From positions 62,001 to 126,000 of the forward strand of contig NZ_JACHJJ010000018.1 of assembly GCF_014203605.1 (NCBI RefSeq): DNA of 64,000 nucleotides, written 5' to 3'. The notes under the pieces are model-generated. The model was not told the origin of the DNA and made no database searches. It worked only from the letters and a program-made list of their open reading frames with translations. This stretch comes from Thiemannella venezuelensis. GTDB taxonomy: Bacteria; Actinomycetota; Actinomycetes; Streptosporangiales; Streptosporangiaceae. Positions 1-8,118 of the stretch are shown piece by piece; position 1 is the first letter of the stretch; each line of letters begins with the position of its first letter. The position numbers and the translations under genes are program-made.

Positions 1-543
1 GGCGACCTGACGCGGTTCCCGGAACTGGTGGAGGTCTGCGAGCGCCGGGGCGTGGCGGAGAACGCCGCGGCGGTCCTGGCCGCCGCGCGCGCCGCAGGGG
101 TCCCGGTGATCCACTGCACCGCCGCCTTCCGCGCCGACCGCGCCGGATCGCACACCGCCAACTGCCCGTTCGTGACCGCGCTGCTGAAGGACCCCGCCCA
201 CATGCTGGAGGGCACCGGCGCGGTCGAGGTCCTGCCGGCCCTGCTCGGCCCCGGGGACCTGGAGTCGCGCCGCTACCACGGCTTCTCGCCGTTCACCGGC
301 ACCTCGCTGGACACGACCCTGCGCTCGCTGGGCGTCTCGACCGTCGTCGCCACCGGCCTCTCGCTCAACCTGGGCATCCCCGGCCTCGCCCTGGAGGCGG
401 TGAACCTGGGCTACCGGGTGGCGGTGGTGACCGACGCGGTGGCGGGGGTCCCGGACGACTACGCGCAGGCCGTGCTGCGGAACACCGTCAGCCTGCTGGC
501 CGCGAGGGTGACCGCCGCCGAGGTGGCGGAGGCCTGGAAGTGA
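1..543 (+). CDS. Isochorismatase-fold hydrolase, 5' truncated by the window edge
   Basis: The reading frame is open from base 1, so the true start lies outside the window and 180 codons remain. The middle part (ESRRYHGFSPFTGTSLDTTL) and the C-terminal Rossmann-like stretch (VVATGLSLNLGIPGLALEAV) follow the isochorismatase/cysteine-hydrolase superfamily pattern. The position that holds the nucleophilic cysteine in nicotinamidases and N-carbamoyl hydrolases reads Ser-Leu-Asn, so a cysteine mechanism is unlikely. It could be an isochorismatase-like enzyme or act on a CoA-pathway intermediate; the substrate cannot be told. The stop codon overlaps the ATG of the following SDR, so the two are co-translated. 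Confidence 0.75.
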   Translation, partial: GDLTRFPELVEVCERRGVAENAAAVLAAARAAGVPVIHCTAAFRADRAGSHTANCPFVTALLKDPAHMLEGTGAVEVLPALLGPGDLESRRYHGFSPFTGTSLDTTLRSLGVSTVVATGLSLNLGIPGLALEAVNLGYRVAVVTDAVAGVPDDYAQAVLRNTVSLLAARVTAAEVAEAWK

Positions 544-1280
544 TGCGGGGCATGGGCCTGGACGGCAGGACCGCCGTCGTCACCGGCGGAGCCGGCGCCA
601 TCGGCACCGCCATCTGCCGGGACCTCGCCTCCCTCGGCGCCCGCGTCGTCGTCGCCGACATCGACGGGCCCGGGGCCGCCGCGACCGCCGCCGCCCTCGC
701 CGGGGCCACGCACCTGGCGGTGGACCTGGCGGACCCGGCCTCCATCGAGGAGTTCTGCGGCCGGACGGGGCCGGTGGACATCCTGGTGCACAACGCCGGG
801 GTGTCGATCGTGGAGCCGTTCGTCACCGGCGATCCGGAGCACTGGGAGCTGATGTGGCGGATCAACCTGCGGGCGCCGATGCTGCTCACCAGGCTCCTGC
901 TGCCCGGCATGACCGAGCGGGGGTGGGGGCGGCTGGTCTTCATATCCTCGGACGGCGCGCGGGCCGGGTCCGGCGGCGAGGGCGCCTACGCGGCGACGAA
1001 GGCGGGCCTGTTCGGCCTGGCCAAGACCCTCGCCAGGGAGGCCGCGCGGGGGAACGTGACCTCCAACGTGGTCTGCCCGGGGCCGACCGACACCCCGATG
1101 CTGCGCAGGATCGACGCCGAGAAGCCGGGACTGGTCGACAAGATCGCCAGAGGCATCCCGCTGCGCAGGCTCGGCGCTCCCGAGGACGTCGCCGGACTCG
1201 TCGCCTACCTCTGCACCGACAGGGCGGCCTACGTCACGGGCCAGACCCTGTCGGTCAGCGGGGGCGTCACGATGCATTGA
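543..1280 (+). CDS. SDR family NAD(P)-dependent oxidoreductase
   Basis: This is a classical short-chain dehydrogenase of about 245 residues. It shows the N-terminal nucleotide motif TGGAGAIG, the structural NNAG variant (HNAGVS), the catalytic Ser in ISSDGA and the YxxxK pair in YAATKAG. The C-terminus (TGQTLSVSGGVTMH) is the usual SDR substrate-loop end. ATG at 543 overlaps the upstream TGA (TGATG); GTG at 540 is an in-frame alternative. It is co-transcribed with the isochorismatase-fold gene. The substrate is unknown; acyl-CoA or hydroxy-ketone intermediates would fit the catabolic setting, but that is inference. Confidence 0.85.
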   Translation: MRGMGLDGRTAVVTGGAGAIGTAICRDLASLGARVVVADIDGPGAAATAAALAGATHLAVDLADPASIEEFCGRTGPVDILVHNAGVSIVEPFVTGDPEHWELMWRINLRAPMLLTRLLLPGMTERGWGRLVFISSDGARAGSGGEGAYAATKAGLFGLAKTLAREAARGNVTSNVVCPGPTDTPMLRRIDAEKPGLVDKIARGIPLRRLGAPEDVAGLVAYLCTDRAAYVTGQTLSVSGGVTMH

Positions 1281-1369
1281 TCGGGGCGCCGGGCGGGGGA
1301 GGCTCCGCCGTCCGCGCGGGGGCGCACGCCCCGGTCACCCTCACGGCGTGCGCCCCCGGGCGGGCGGTC

Positions 1370-2683
1370 TCACCGCCCGAGCGCGTCGTAGACGGCCTCG
1401 GCCAGGCGGTAGGCGCGCAGGCTGCCGGAGACGGCGCCGGCCATTCTGTTCATCGTGTACGCCATGGCCAGGCCGTGCTCCACGTCTCCCAGGCCGAGGG
1501 ACCCGCCCATGCCGGTGTGGCCGAAGGCGGTCCCGGCGCCCCGGGCCGGGGTGAGGAAGGTCAGGGACGGGCGCATGTAGCCCAGGCCGAAGGAGCTGTC
1601 GACGAACAGCACCCGGTCCGGCCCCTCGACGCGGCGGCGCACGGCGTCGTGGAGCGTCTCGGGGCGCAGGATCCGCCCGGCGACCAGCTCCCGGTAGAAG
1701 CCGGCCAGACCGCGGGCCGTGGTGACGGCGCCCATCGCCGGCCAGCCCGCCCGCAGGATGACCGGGTGGTTGGCGCCGCCGGCCAGCCGGTGGATCGGCG
1801 GGTTGCCCAGGGCGCGGTTCATCAGGCTGCCGGCGTCCATGGAGGCCCTGGCCATCTCGTAGAGCGGGTCGCCCGGCCCCTGCCCCGGCAGCCCGGCCGC
1901 CGCGGAGCCCCCGCCGCCGGGGCCGTCTCCGGAGGCCGGGACCCCGGCGTCGGTCTCCGCCGGAGCGGGCGGCTCCCCGGTCCCGGGCCGTCCGGCGCCC
2001 CCCGGCCCGGCGCGCTCCCCGGCGGACAGGCGCGCCGCCCGCGCCGCCACGTCGTCCGGGGCGCCGACCCAGAGCTCCAGCCCCGCGGGGCCGGCGATCT
2101 CGGCGGCGGTGATCTCGCCCACGGTCTTGCCCGACACCCGGCGGACCACCTCGCCCAGCAGGAACCCGTAGGTCAGCGCGTGGTAGCCGTGCGCCGTTCC
2201 CGGCTCCCAGATCGGCGCCTGGCGGGCCAGCCGGTCGGCGATGGCGGCCTGGTCCTCGAACTCCTCCGGCGGGACCGGATCCTCGATCGCCGGCAGCCCA
2301 GCCTGGTGGGTGAGCAGGTGCAGCGTGGTGATCCGCTCCTTGCCGCCGCGGGCGAACCCGGGCCAGACGTCGGCGACCGGGGCGGCGAGGTCGAGCAGTC
2401 CGCGCTCGGCCAGCAGCAGGACCGCCGTCGCGGTCACCGCCTTGGTGCACGAGTAGGCCAGCACGGGGGTGTCGCGCTCCCAGGCGCGCCCGGTGCGCCG
2501 GTCGGCGACGCCGCCCCACAGGTCCACGACCGGCTCGCCGTCCAGCTGGACGGCGAACGCCGCGCCGAGCTCCTCACCGTCGGCGAAGTGCCGGTCGAAC
2601 ACCTCGCGCACCCGGGAGAACCGGGGATCGCACCACCCGTCCGTCCGCACCCCGGGAGAGCCCGGGACCTCGTCATCCGCCAC
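1370..2683 (-). CDS. Serine beta-lactamase-fold esterase (EstB/CubicO type)
   Basis: The protein has the class C penicillin-binding fold signatures: SxxK as S78-C-T-K81, a Tyr in GYHALTYG near residue 167, and HTG (FGHTGMGG) near the C-terminus. Members usually hydrolyse esters or lactones rather than beta-lactams. A Gly/Pro/Ala-rich insertion of about 50 residues (around 220-270) sits before the final third. GTG at 2683 is preferred because GAGGCGGG lies just upstream; a TTG 27 bases further up gives a longer frame without a better site. It is divergent from the cyclase gene, and the shared intergenic carries a KstR2-like operator. A role in opening a lactone or ester in a catabolic pathway is plausible but unproven. 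Confidence 0.8.
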   Translation of the reverse strand: MADDEVPGSPGVRTDGWCDPRFSRVREVFDRHFADGEELGAAFAVQLDGEPVVDLWGGVADRRTGRAWERDTPVLAYSCTKAVTATAVLLLAERGLLDLAAPVADVWPGFARGGKERITTLHLLTHQAGLPAIEDPVPPEEFEDQAAIADRLARQAPIWEPGTAHGYHALTYGFLLGEVVRRVSGKTVGEITAAEIAGPAGLELWVGAPDDVAARAARLSAGERAGPGGAGRPGTGEPPAPAETDAGVPASGDGPGGGGSAAAGLPGQGPGDPLYEMARASMDAGSLMNRALGNPPIHRLAGGANHPVILRAGWPAMGAVTTARGLAGFYRELVAGRILRPETLHDAVRRRVEGPDRVLFVDSSFGLGYMRPSLTFLTPARGAGTAFGHTGMGGSLGLGDVEHGLAMAYTMNRMAGAVSGSLRAYRLAEAVYDALGR

Positions 2684-2696
2684 TGTGACCCGCCTC

Positions 2697-3638
2697 GTGA
2701 AAGTGAGCAATCGCTTGGTTGATCAGCCTAGCAACTGGGGGCGCTTCGGCCCAGACGACCAGCGCGGGACCCTGAACCTGCTGACCCCGGCCACGGTCCT
2801 CGCCGCCCTCGCCTCGGCCGCGACCGGACAGGTGATCAGCCTGGCCATGCCGATCAGGGGGGCCACCTCCTCGCCCGCTCCCACGACGGTCCCGCACCTG
2901 CGGGGCCGCCCGCTCCCGCAGCATTTCATGTCGGTGGACGGCGGCGACTACGCCGCCGGCACCCGCCCCGTCGGGGCCGGGCTCAGGATGGCGGACGACG
3001 CCGTCGTCGTCACCCCGCACGGCACCACCACCCACATGGACGCGCTGTGCCACATGTGGGCGGGGGAGGAGCTCTACAACGGCCACCCCGCCGCCCGGGT
3101 CAGATCGTACGGCGCGACCCGCTGCGGCATCGAGCACGCCGGCGGCGTCGTCGCCAGGGGGGTGCTCTTCGACGTCCCCCGGCATCTCGGCCTCGACCGC
3201 CTGCCCGCGGGCTTCCGGATCTCCGGGGAGCTCCTGGAGGAGATCCGCGGCGAGGTGCGTCCCGGTGACGTGGCCGTGGTCCGCACCGGCTGGCCGCTGG
3301 CCTGGCAGAGCTCCCCCGAGGAGTACTGGTCGGGACAGCCCGGCCTGTCGGCGGACGGGGGCCGCTGGCTCGCCGCCCGGGACGTCGCGATGGTCGCCTC
3401 CGACAACGCCGCCATCGGCGGCCTCAACGCCCGCCAGCTCGCCGACGAGGACCTGGCGGACGACCTCCACCTGATCCTGCTCTGGCGGCACGGCATCCAC
3501 CTGGCCGAGATGCTCTGGCTGGAGGAACTGTCCGAGGCGTGCGCGGGCCGTACGGGCGGGGACTTCGTCTTCGTGGCCGCCCCCCTCAAGATCGAGGGAG
3601 GGACCTGCAGCCCCATCAACCCGCTCGCGATCCTCTGA
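2697..3638 (+). CDS. Cyclase family protein (kynurenine formamidase-like metal hydrolase)
   Basis: The protein of about 313 residues belongs to the PF04199 cyclase/arylformamidase superfamily, recognised by the metal-binding signature HGTTTHMDALCH near residue 105 and a later RTGW-like strand. Family members hydrolyse amides or lactones using Zn or Mn. The first usable starts are GTG 2697 and GTG 2703, both without a Shine-Dalgarno sequence and both under or beside the KstR2-like operator at 2703-2718, suggesting a leaderless transcript repressed by occlusion of the start. It is divergent from the beta-lactamase-fold esterase 13 bases away. Cyclase-family hydrolases accompany steroid or terpenoid catabolic genes in many actinomycetes; the substrate here is unknown. 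Confidence 0.8.
   Translation: MKVSNRLVDQPSNWGRFGPDDQRGTLNLLTPATVLAALASAATGQVISLAMPIRGATSSPAPTTVPHLRGRPLPQHFMSVDGGDYAAGTRPVGAGLRMADDAVVVTPHGTTTHMDALCHMWAGEELYNGHPAARVRSYGATRCGIEHAGGVVARGVLFDVPRHLGLDRLPAGFRISGELLEEIRGEVRPGDVAVVRTGWPLAWQSSPEEYWSGQPGLSADGGRWLAARDVAMVASDNAAIGGLNARQLADEDLADDLHLILLWRHGIHLAEMLWLEELSEACAGRTGGDFVFVAAPLKIEGGTCSPINPLAIL
2703..2718. promoter_or_regulatory. KstR2-like operator between cyclase and esterase genes
   Basis: Read on the minus strand the site is CCAAGCGATTGCTCAC, 12 of 16 matches to the 16-mer found twice near 63.6-63.7 kb. It matches the published KstR2 core CAAGnnCTTG except for one base. It lies 20 bp upstream of the esterase GTG and covers the first codons of the cyclase gene. 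Confidence 0.6.
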
Positions 3639-3815
3639 ACCGGGCAGGCCGGAGGATTCGCACGATCCCATCCGTTTTCGGGTCAGGTGGCGGGGGCCGC
3701 GGCCGATGAGACGACGCAGGCCGGAACCTGCCGTACCGCCGCCGGGGATGTGCCACCGGGCGGCGCGTGGAGTGAAGAGCCTCCCGGCACGCGCGTCCCG
3801 AGGAGGGGACCGACC

Positions 3816-5315
3816 ATGGCAGAAGACCGTTCCACCCGGTGGATCCTCTGGGAGCGCCCGGAGGAGGACCGTCCCGGCTTCAACCCGGGGACGCTGTGGG
3901 GGAAGAAGCGATCCGACCAGCAGGACGCCCCGGCTCCCCCCGCCCCGGTTCCCCCCGCCCCGGTTCCCCCCGCCCCGGCCGCCCACGCCGGGACGTCGTC
4001 GACGACCCTGAGCACGTCGCAGCTGCGGCCCTCGCACGAGCAGCCGGTGGGGATCACCCAGCACACCGACCTGATCACCCGCATCATCGAGAACCGGCTG
4101 GTCGAGGTCGAGTTCCAGCCGGTCCTCGACGTGGTGCACAACCAGGTGGTGGGCTTCGAGGCGCTCAGCCGCGGCCCGCGGGACACGCCGCTGCGCGCCC
4201 CGGACCGGCTGTTCGCCGCGGCCCGCGCGGTGGGCCGCGCGGGCGAACTGGACTGGATCTGCCGCGCGGAGGCGTTCCGCCAGATGCTCGCCCGCAAGAT
4301 GCCCGGCGCGGTCTCGCTGTTCGTCAACGTCGCCGCCGACTCGCTGATCGTGGAGTGCCCTGAGGACCTGCTCCCGGTGGTGTGGGAGGCGACCCGGCAG
4401 CTGCGGGTGCTGGTCGAGCTCTCCGGCGAGGCGATGGACCGCCACCCCCGGCAGGTGCTGGAGACGGTACGGCGCGCCCGGGCCGCGCGGTGGGGGGTGT
4501 CGATCGGGGACATCGAGTTCAGCCCGGCGGGCCTGGCGATGCTGCCGGTGCTCGAACCCGACGTGGTCAAGCTGGACCACTACCTGCTCACCAACGGCCG
4601 GGCGTACATGGGCCAGGCGCTGGCGGCGGCGCTGAGCGAGGCCCAGCACAGCCGGGCGACGCTGCTGGTGGAGAACGTCGAGGACCAGTCGGGCCACCTG
4701 ATGGGCCGCAGCCTGGGCGGGAACTACCAGCGCGGCTACTTCCACGGCCGCCCCGGAGAGCTGCCCGACACGGTGCCCCAGCCCAGGGCGCCCATCCGGC
4801 TGCGCGAGGCCCCGCCGGAGCAGGAGTCCTCCTACTGGGACCTGGCCGTCGAGGCGGGCGCGCACGTGTCCAGCGGGCTGAGCTGGGAGGAGATCAACAC
4901 TCTCACCCTCACTCTGGCCGGGCCCATCGCCCAGGCGCCGGTCCCGCCGGTCATCGGGTTCCTGCTGCCCGACGGCCACGGCTGGAACGCCGAGCTGGCC
5001 GTCATCTACCGCGTCCTGCTGGCCCGCTGCCCGCTGGTGCTGGTGCTGGGCTCGGACGTGGCGCAGCACGGCAACTGGCGGGTCCGGGGGGCGAACCTGC
5101 CGGGCGGCCACCCGCTGCTGAGCCACGGCTTCCTGATCGCGCTGTCGTCCAGCTCCGCGCTGGTGGTGCTGTCCCGGCAGCAGGACGCCGCCAAGGACCT
5201 GTGGGAGGTGGCCATCAGCGAGAGCTCCGAGCTGGCCCGGCAGCTCCTGCGCCACTCCACGGACCTCCTCGACGTCCTGGAAGGCGGGGTGCGCCACAAC
5301 GCCGAGGCGGAGTGA
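3816..5315 (+). CDS. Degenerate EAL domain protein with C-terminal DICT-like sensory domain
   Basis: ATG 3816 is chosen because GAGGAGGGG lies about 8 bases upstream. The protein has 499 residues: a Pro/Ala linker at 38-56 (PAPVP repeats encoded by 15-bp DNA repeats), an EAL-type domain at about 85-320 and a probable DICT-like domain at about 335-480. Several c-di-GMP phosphodiesterase positions remain (E115 of EAL, N171, E201, K252, E286, Q305), but the essential Asp-Asp pair (DDFGTG) reads Gly-Asp-Ile-Glu at 231-234 and the loop is lost. It is therefore probably a c-di-GMP sensor or scaffold rather than an active enzyme. It stands alone, with no GGDEF gene nearby. Confidence 0.75.
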   Translation: MAEDRSTRWILWERPEEDRPGFNPGTLWGKKRSDQQDAPAPPAPVPPAPVPPAPAAHAGTSSTTLSTSQLRPSHEQPVGITQHTDLITRIIENRLVEVEFQPVLDVVHNQVVGFEALSRGPRDTPLRAPDRLFAAARAVGRAGELDWICRAEAFRQMLARKMPGAVSLFVNVAADSLIVECPEDLLPVVWEATRQLRVLVELSGEAMDRHPRQVLETVRRARAARWGVSIGDIEFSPAGLAMLPVLEPDVVKLDHYLLTNGRAYMGQALAAALSEAQHSRATLLVENVEDQSGHLMGRSLGGNYQRGYFHGRPGELPDTVPQPRAPIRLREAPPEQESSYWDLAVEAGAHVSSGLSWEEINTLTLTLAGPIAQAPVPPVIGFLLPDGHGWNAELAVIYRVLLARCPLVLVLGSDVAQHGNWRVRGANLPGGHPLLSHGFLIALSSSSALVVLSRQQDAAKDLWEVAISESSELARQLLRHSTDLLDVLEGGVRHNAEAE

Positions 5316-5330
5316 CGCACCCGCGGGCCG

Positions 5331-6818
5331 TCAGGAGCCGGGGTAGTTGCCGCCGCCGTAGGCGGCGTCGAGGGCGTCGTAGTCGGGGGTGAAGCCCTTC
5401 TTCGGAATGGACGCGGCGAACTCGACGTGCCGGGGCTTCTTGTAGGAGGCGAGCGCCCCCTTCACGTGCTCGGCGATCTCCTCCGCGGAGGCGGTCCCGC
5501 CGTCCTTCAGCACCACGACGGCCTTCACGGCCTGGTGCCACCGCTCGTCGGGCACGCCGATGACCGCGGCGTCGGCGACGGCGGGATGGGTCCTCAGCGC
5601 CCGCTCGACCTCGGCCGGGTAGACGTTCTCGTTACCGGACTTGATCATGCGCAGCCGGGGCCCGACGAAGGTGATCGTGCCGTCGGCCTCGCGGCGGCCG
5701 AGGTCGCCGGTGTGGTGCCAGCCGCCCCGGCTCCTGGCCTCGTTCAGCTCCGGCCGGTTGAAGTAGCCGGAGAAGAGCGACTTGCCGCGTGCGCAGATCT
5801 CCCCGGTCTCGCCCGGCGGGACCTCGCTCCCGTCCGGGGCGAGGATGCGGACCTGGACCAGCGGTGACGGCCGCCCGGCGAACCCGGCGGCGTCCGGGGC
5901 CAGGCCGAGGAAGGTCAGCATGCCGCCCACCTCGGTCTGGCCGTACCCGCCCATCTTGGAGCGGCACCACGGGGAGTCGTCCACGGTCGTCATCGCGTCC
6001 CACTCGGCGGAGTGCGAGACGAAGCGCAGCGAGGACAGGTCGTACTTGCCGCCCGCGTTGGCCGCCACCACGGCGTCGATCATCTGGCCGAAGAGGAACG
6101 CCTGGGTGACCTTCTCGGCGTCGACCAGGCGGCAGACCTCCTCGGCGTCGAACGCCGGCGTGAACACGTTGGTGCCGCCGATCTGGAGCGTGGCCAGGCA
6201 GAACATCATCGTGCCGACGTGGAAGAGCGGGCCGTTGTTCAGGAAGGTGAACCCCGGCTCCATCTGCCGGACCACCAGCAGCGAGGCGCTGTGCGCGACG
6301 AGCGCGGCGCTGCTGAGCAGGGCCGCGTTCGGGCGGCCGTCGAAGGCGGCGGTGTAGAGCGCCAGGACCGGGGCCGCGTCGTCGCCGGACTCCGGTACGG
6401 CCTCGGCGGATCCGCCCGCGAGGAACTCCTCGTAGTCGGCGCCCGCGGCGATCCAGCCGTCCCCGCTGAGCGGGCCGGCGGTCTCGGAGCGCTCCCAGAC
6501 CACGGCCTTCGGCGCCAGGTCGTCCAGCACGAAGGCCAGCTCGTCGGCCGACTGCCGCCAGTTGGCCGGGCAGAAGACCGCGCCGAGCCGGGACGAGGCG
6601 AGCAGCAGCTCCAGCACCGCGTGCGAGTTCTGGCCGAGCCAGAGCACCCGCTCCCCGGCCGCGACCCCCCGGGCGGCCAGCGCGTTCGCCAGGCGGGTGA
6701 CCCGCGCGTCGAGTTCGGGATAGGTGAGCCGTACCTCGCCGTCCACCACCGCGGTCACCTGCGGGCGGCTGCGGGCGTGCTCGGCGAGGACGTCGGACAG
6801 GGTCAGCTGGTGGATCAT
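5331..6818 (-). CDS. AMP-binding acyl-CoA synthetase family protein with altered P-loop
   Basis: This 495-residue protein has the ANL-superfamily layout: large domain, YGQTEVGG (A5), GWHHTGDLGRREADG (A7/A8), GNENVYPAEVE and a catalytic Lys in PKKGF near the C-terminus. The phosphate-binding A3 loop, normally YTSGTTGxPKG, reads YTAAFDGRPNAALLS and lacks the Ser/Thr/Gly run and the Lys. It is not a close match to FadD3, the HIP-CoA ligase of the KstR2 regulon. It follows the LLM oxidoreductase by 25 bases with a clear GGAGG site, so the two form an operon behind the operator at 7970-7985. It may activate a carboxylic acid produced by its partner, or have lost adenylation. Confidence 0.8.
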   Translation of the reverse strand: MIHQLTLSDVLAEHARSRPQVTAVVDGEVRLTYPELDARVTRLANALAARGVAAGERVLWLGQNSHAVLELLLASSRLGAVFCPANWRQSADELAFVLDDLAPKAVVWERSETAGPLSGDGWIAAGADYEEFLAGGSAEAVPESGDDAAPVLALYTAAFDGRPNAALLSSAALVAHSASLLVVRQMEPGFTFLNNGPLFHVGTMMFCLATLQIGGTNVFTPAFDAEEVCRLVDAEKVTQAFLFGQMIDAVVAANAGGKYDLSSLRFVSHSAEWDAMTTVDDSPWCRSKMGGYGQTEVGGMLTFLGLAPDAAGFAGRPSPLVQVRILAPDGSEVPPGETGEICARGKSLFSGYFNRPELNEARSRGGWHHTGDLGRREADGTITFVGPRLRMIKSGNENVYPAEVERALRTHPAVADAAVIGVPDERWHQAVKAVVVLKDGGTASAEEIAEHVKGALASYKKPRHVEFAASIPKKGFTPDYDALDAAYGGGNYPGS

Positions 6819-6843
6819 CGCGCCTCCTGGGGGGACGGGGGAA

Positions 6844-7902
6844 TCACTGGAACGCGGGCATGACCTCGGCGGCGAAGAACCGCATGACCTTCTTCATGTC
6901 GTCCAGCGGCATCGGCCGGGTGCTGCCGAAGTCGCAGAGCAGGTTGGCGAAGCCGGCGTCCTCGAGGATCCTGATCTGGCCGATCACCCGCTCCGGGTCG
7001 CCGATGACCTCCAGCTGCTCCCAGCGGAAGTCGTTGGAGACCGAGCCGCCCTTGAGATAGCGGTCCTGGTAGTACTCGAAGCCCTGGGCGGCCTTGCCGG
7101 TCCTCGGGTCGATCGGCGCGCTCTTCTCGTTGAAGATCCGGGCCCGGTCGAACATCGCCTCGAAGCGCGCCTGGTCCTCGCGGGCCTGCTCGGCGGTGGG
7201 GGCGACGTAGACGCTGCGGGCGACGACCAGCTCCGCCTTGGCCACGTCGTGCCCGGCCCGCTCCGCGGTCTCCCGCCAGGTCTGCGCGGCCTGCACCACC
7301 TTGCGGAACGGCGCGGCGGGGTCGGCGAGGACGGGCAGTCCGCGCTCGGCGTACATGGTCACGGTCTCCGGGGAGACCGCGGCGACGTGGACCGGCGGGT
7401 GCGGGTCCTGCACGGGCCGGGGGACCAGCTCCACCTCCGCGCCGGTCCGGTAGAACTTGCCCTCGTGCCGGAGGACCGGCTCGGTCCACAGGCCGAGGAT
7501 CACCTCCAGCGCCTCGTTGAACCGGTCGCGGGCCTCGGCCAGGTCGATGCCGAAGCCCTCGAACTCGAAGCTCTGGTAGCCGCGCCCGATACCCAGCTCC
7601 AGCCGCCCGCCGGAGAGCAGGTCCACCATGGCCGCCTCCTCGGCGACGTGGACCGGGTTGTGCAGCGGCAGGACCACGATCCCGGTGCCCAGCCGGAGCC
7701 GCTCGGTCCGGGCCGCCAGGTGGGAGAGCATCGTGAACAGGTTCGGCACCACCCCGTAGTCGCGGAAGTGGTGCTCGGCCAGCCGCACCCCGGTGAAGCC
7801 CAGCTCCTCGGCGAGTTCGGCCAGCTCCAGGTGGTAGTCGTAGACCTCCTTGAAGCTCTGGCCGTCGAACCGGTGGAAGAGGTGGAAGGTCGAGAACTTC
7901 AT
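6844..7902 (-). CDS. LLM class flavin-dependent oxidoreductase (luciferase-like)
   Basis: The 352-residue TIM-barrel protein starts MKFSTFHLFHRF and carries typical luciferase-like segments: GVRLAEHHFRDYG, RLRLGTGIVVLPLHNPVHVAEE, LSGGRLELGIGRGYQ and HPPVHVAAVSPET. These enzymes use FMNH2 or F420H2 for monooxygenation or dehydrogenation. The first gene of a two-gene operon, it is controlled from the KstR2-like site 68 bp upstream. A flavin reductase in another operator-bearing operon (62856-63512) could supply FMNH2. The substrate is not visible; ring or side-chain oxygenation of a terpenoid or steroid fragment is an inference from the regulon. Confidence 0.85.
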   Translation of the reverse strand: MKFSTFHLFHRFDGQSFKEVYDYHLELAELAEELGFTGVRLAEHHFRDYGVVPNLFTMLSHLAARTERLRLGTGIVVLPLHNPVHVAEEAAMVDLLSGGRLELGIGRGYQSFEFEGFGIDLAEARDRFNEALEVILGLWTEPVLRHEGKFYRTGAEVELVPRPVQDPHPPVHVAAVSPETVTMYAERGLPVLADPAAPFRKVVQAAQTWRETAERAGHDVAKAELVVARSVYVAPTAEQAREDQARFEAMFDRARIFNEKSAPIDPRTGKAAQGFEYYQDRYLKGGSVSNDFRWEQLEVIGDPERVIGQIRILEDAGFANLLCDFGSTRPMPLDDMKKVMRFFAAEVMPAFQ

Positions 7903-7969
7903 CGGCGTCCCCTGGCGGTCGTCTCGGTGTGTCCCGTGCCGCGCTCCGGGTACGGCTGGCCGTACGAAA

Positions 7970-7985
7970 CCAAGCGCTCGCTTGG
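7970..7985. promoter_or_regulatory. KstR2-like operator upstream of LLM/CoA-ligase operon
   Basis: CCAAGCGCTCGCTTGG has 7-bp perfect inverted arms around CT and matches the 63.6-kb 16-mer at 15 of 16 positions. It lies 68 bp upstream of the LLM ATG on the minus strand and 134 bp before the divergent S33 peptidase. Confidence 0.75.
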
Positions 7986-8118
7986 GAGCGTATCAGTGCC
8001 CACCGGGGACGGTCCAGGTGACGGGCTGCGCCGGGGAACCCCGTGACGCCGGGGCCGCGCACGCCGGCGGTCCCGTCCGGAGGGCGCCCGCGCCGTCCGC
8101 GGAGGCGGGGCGGGTACC

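Noticed and set aside
854-2722. Plus-strand open frame of 622 codons
   Set aside because: It crosses an SDR and the esterase in other frames, has Arg/Gly/Pro/Ala-rich nonsense composition and no recognisable motif; a high-GC shadow.
2673-5297. Minus-strand open frame of 874 codons
   Set aside because: It is antisense to the cyclase and EAL genes, both of which show clear family motifs; composition is typical of shadow frames.
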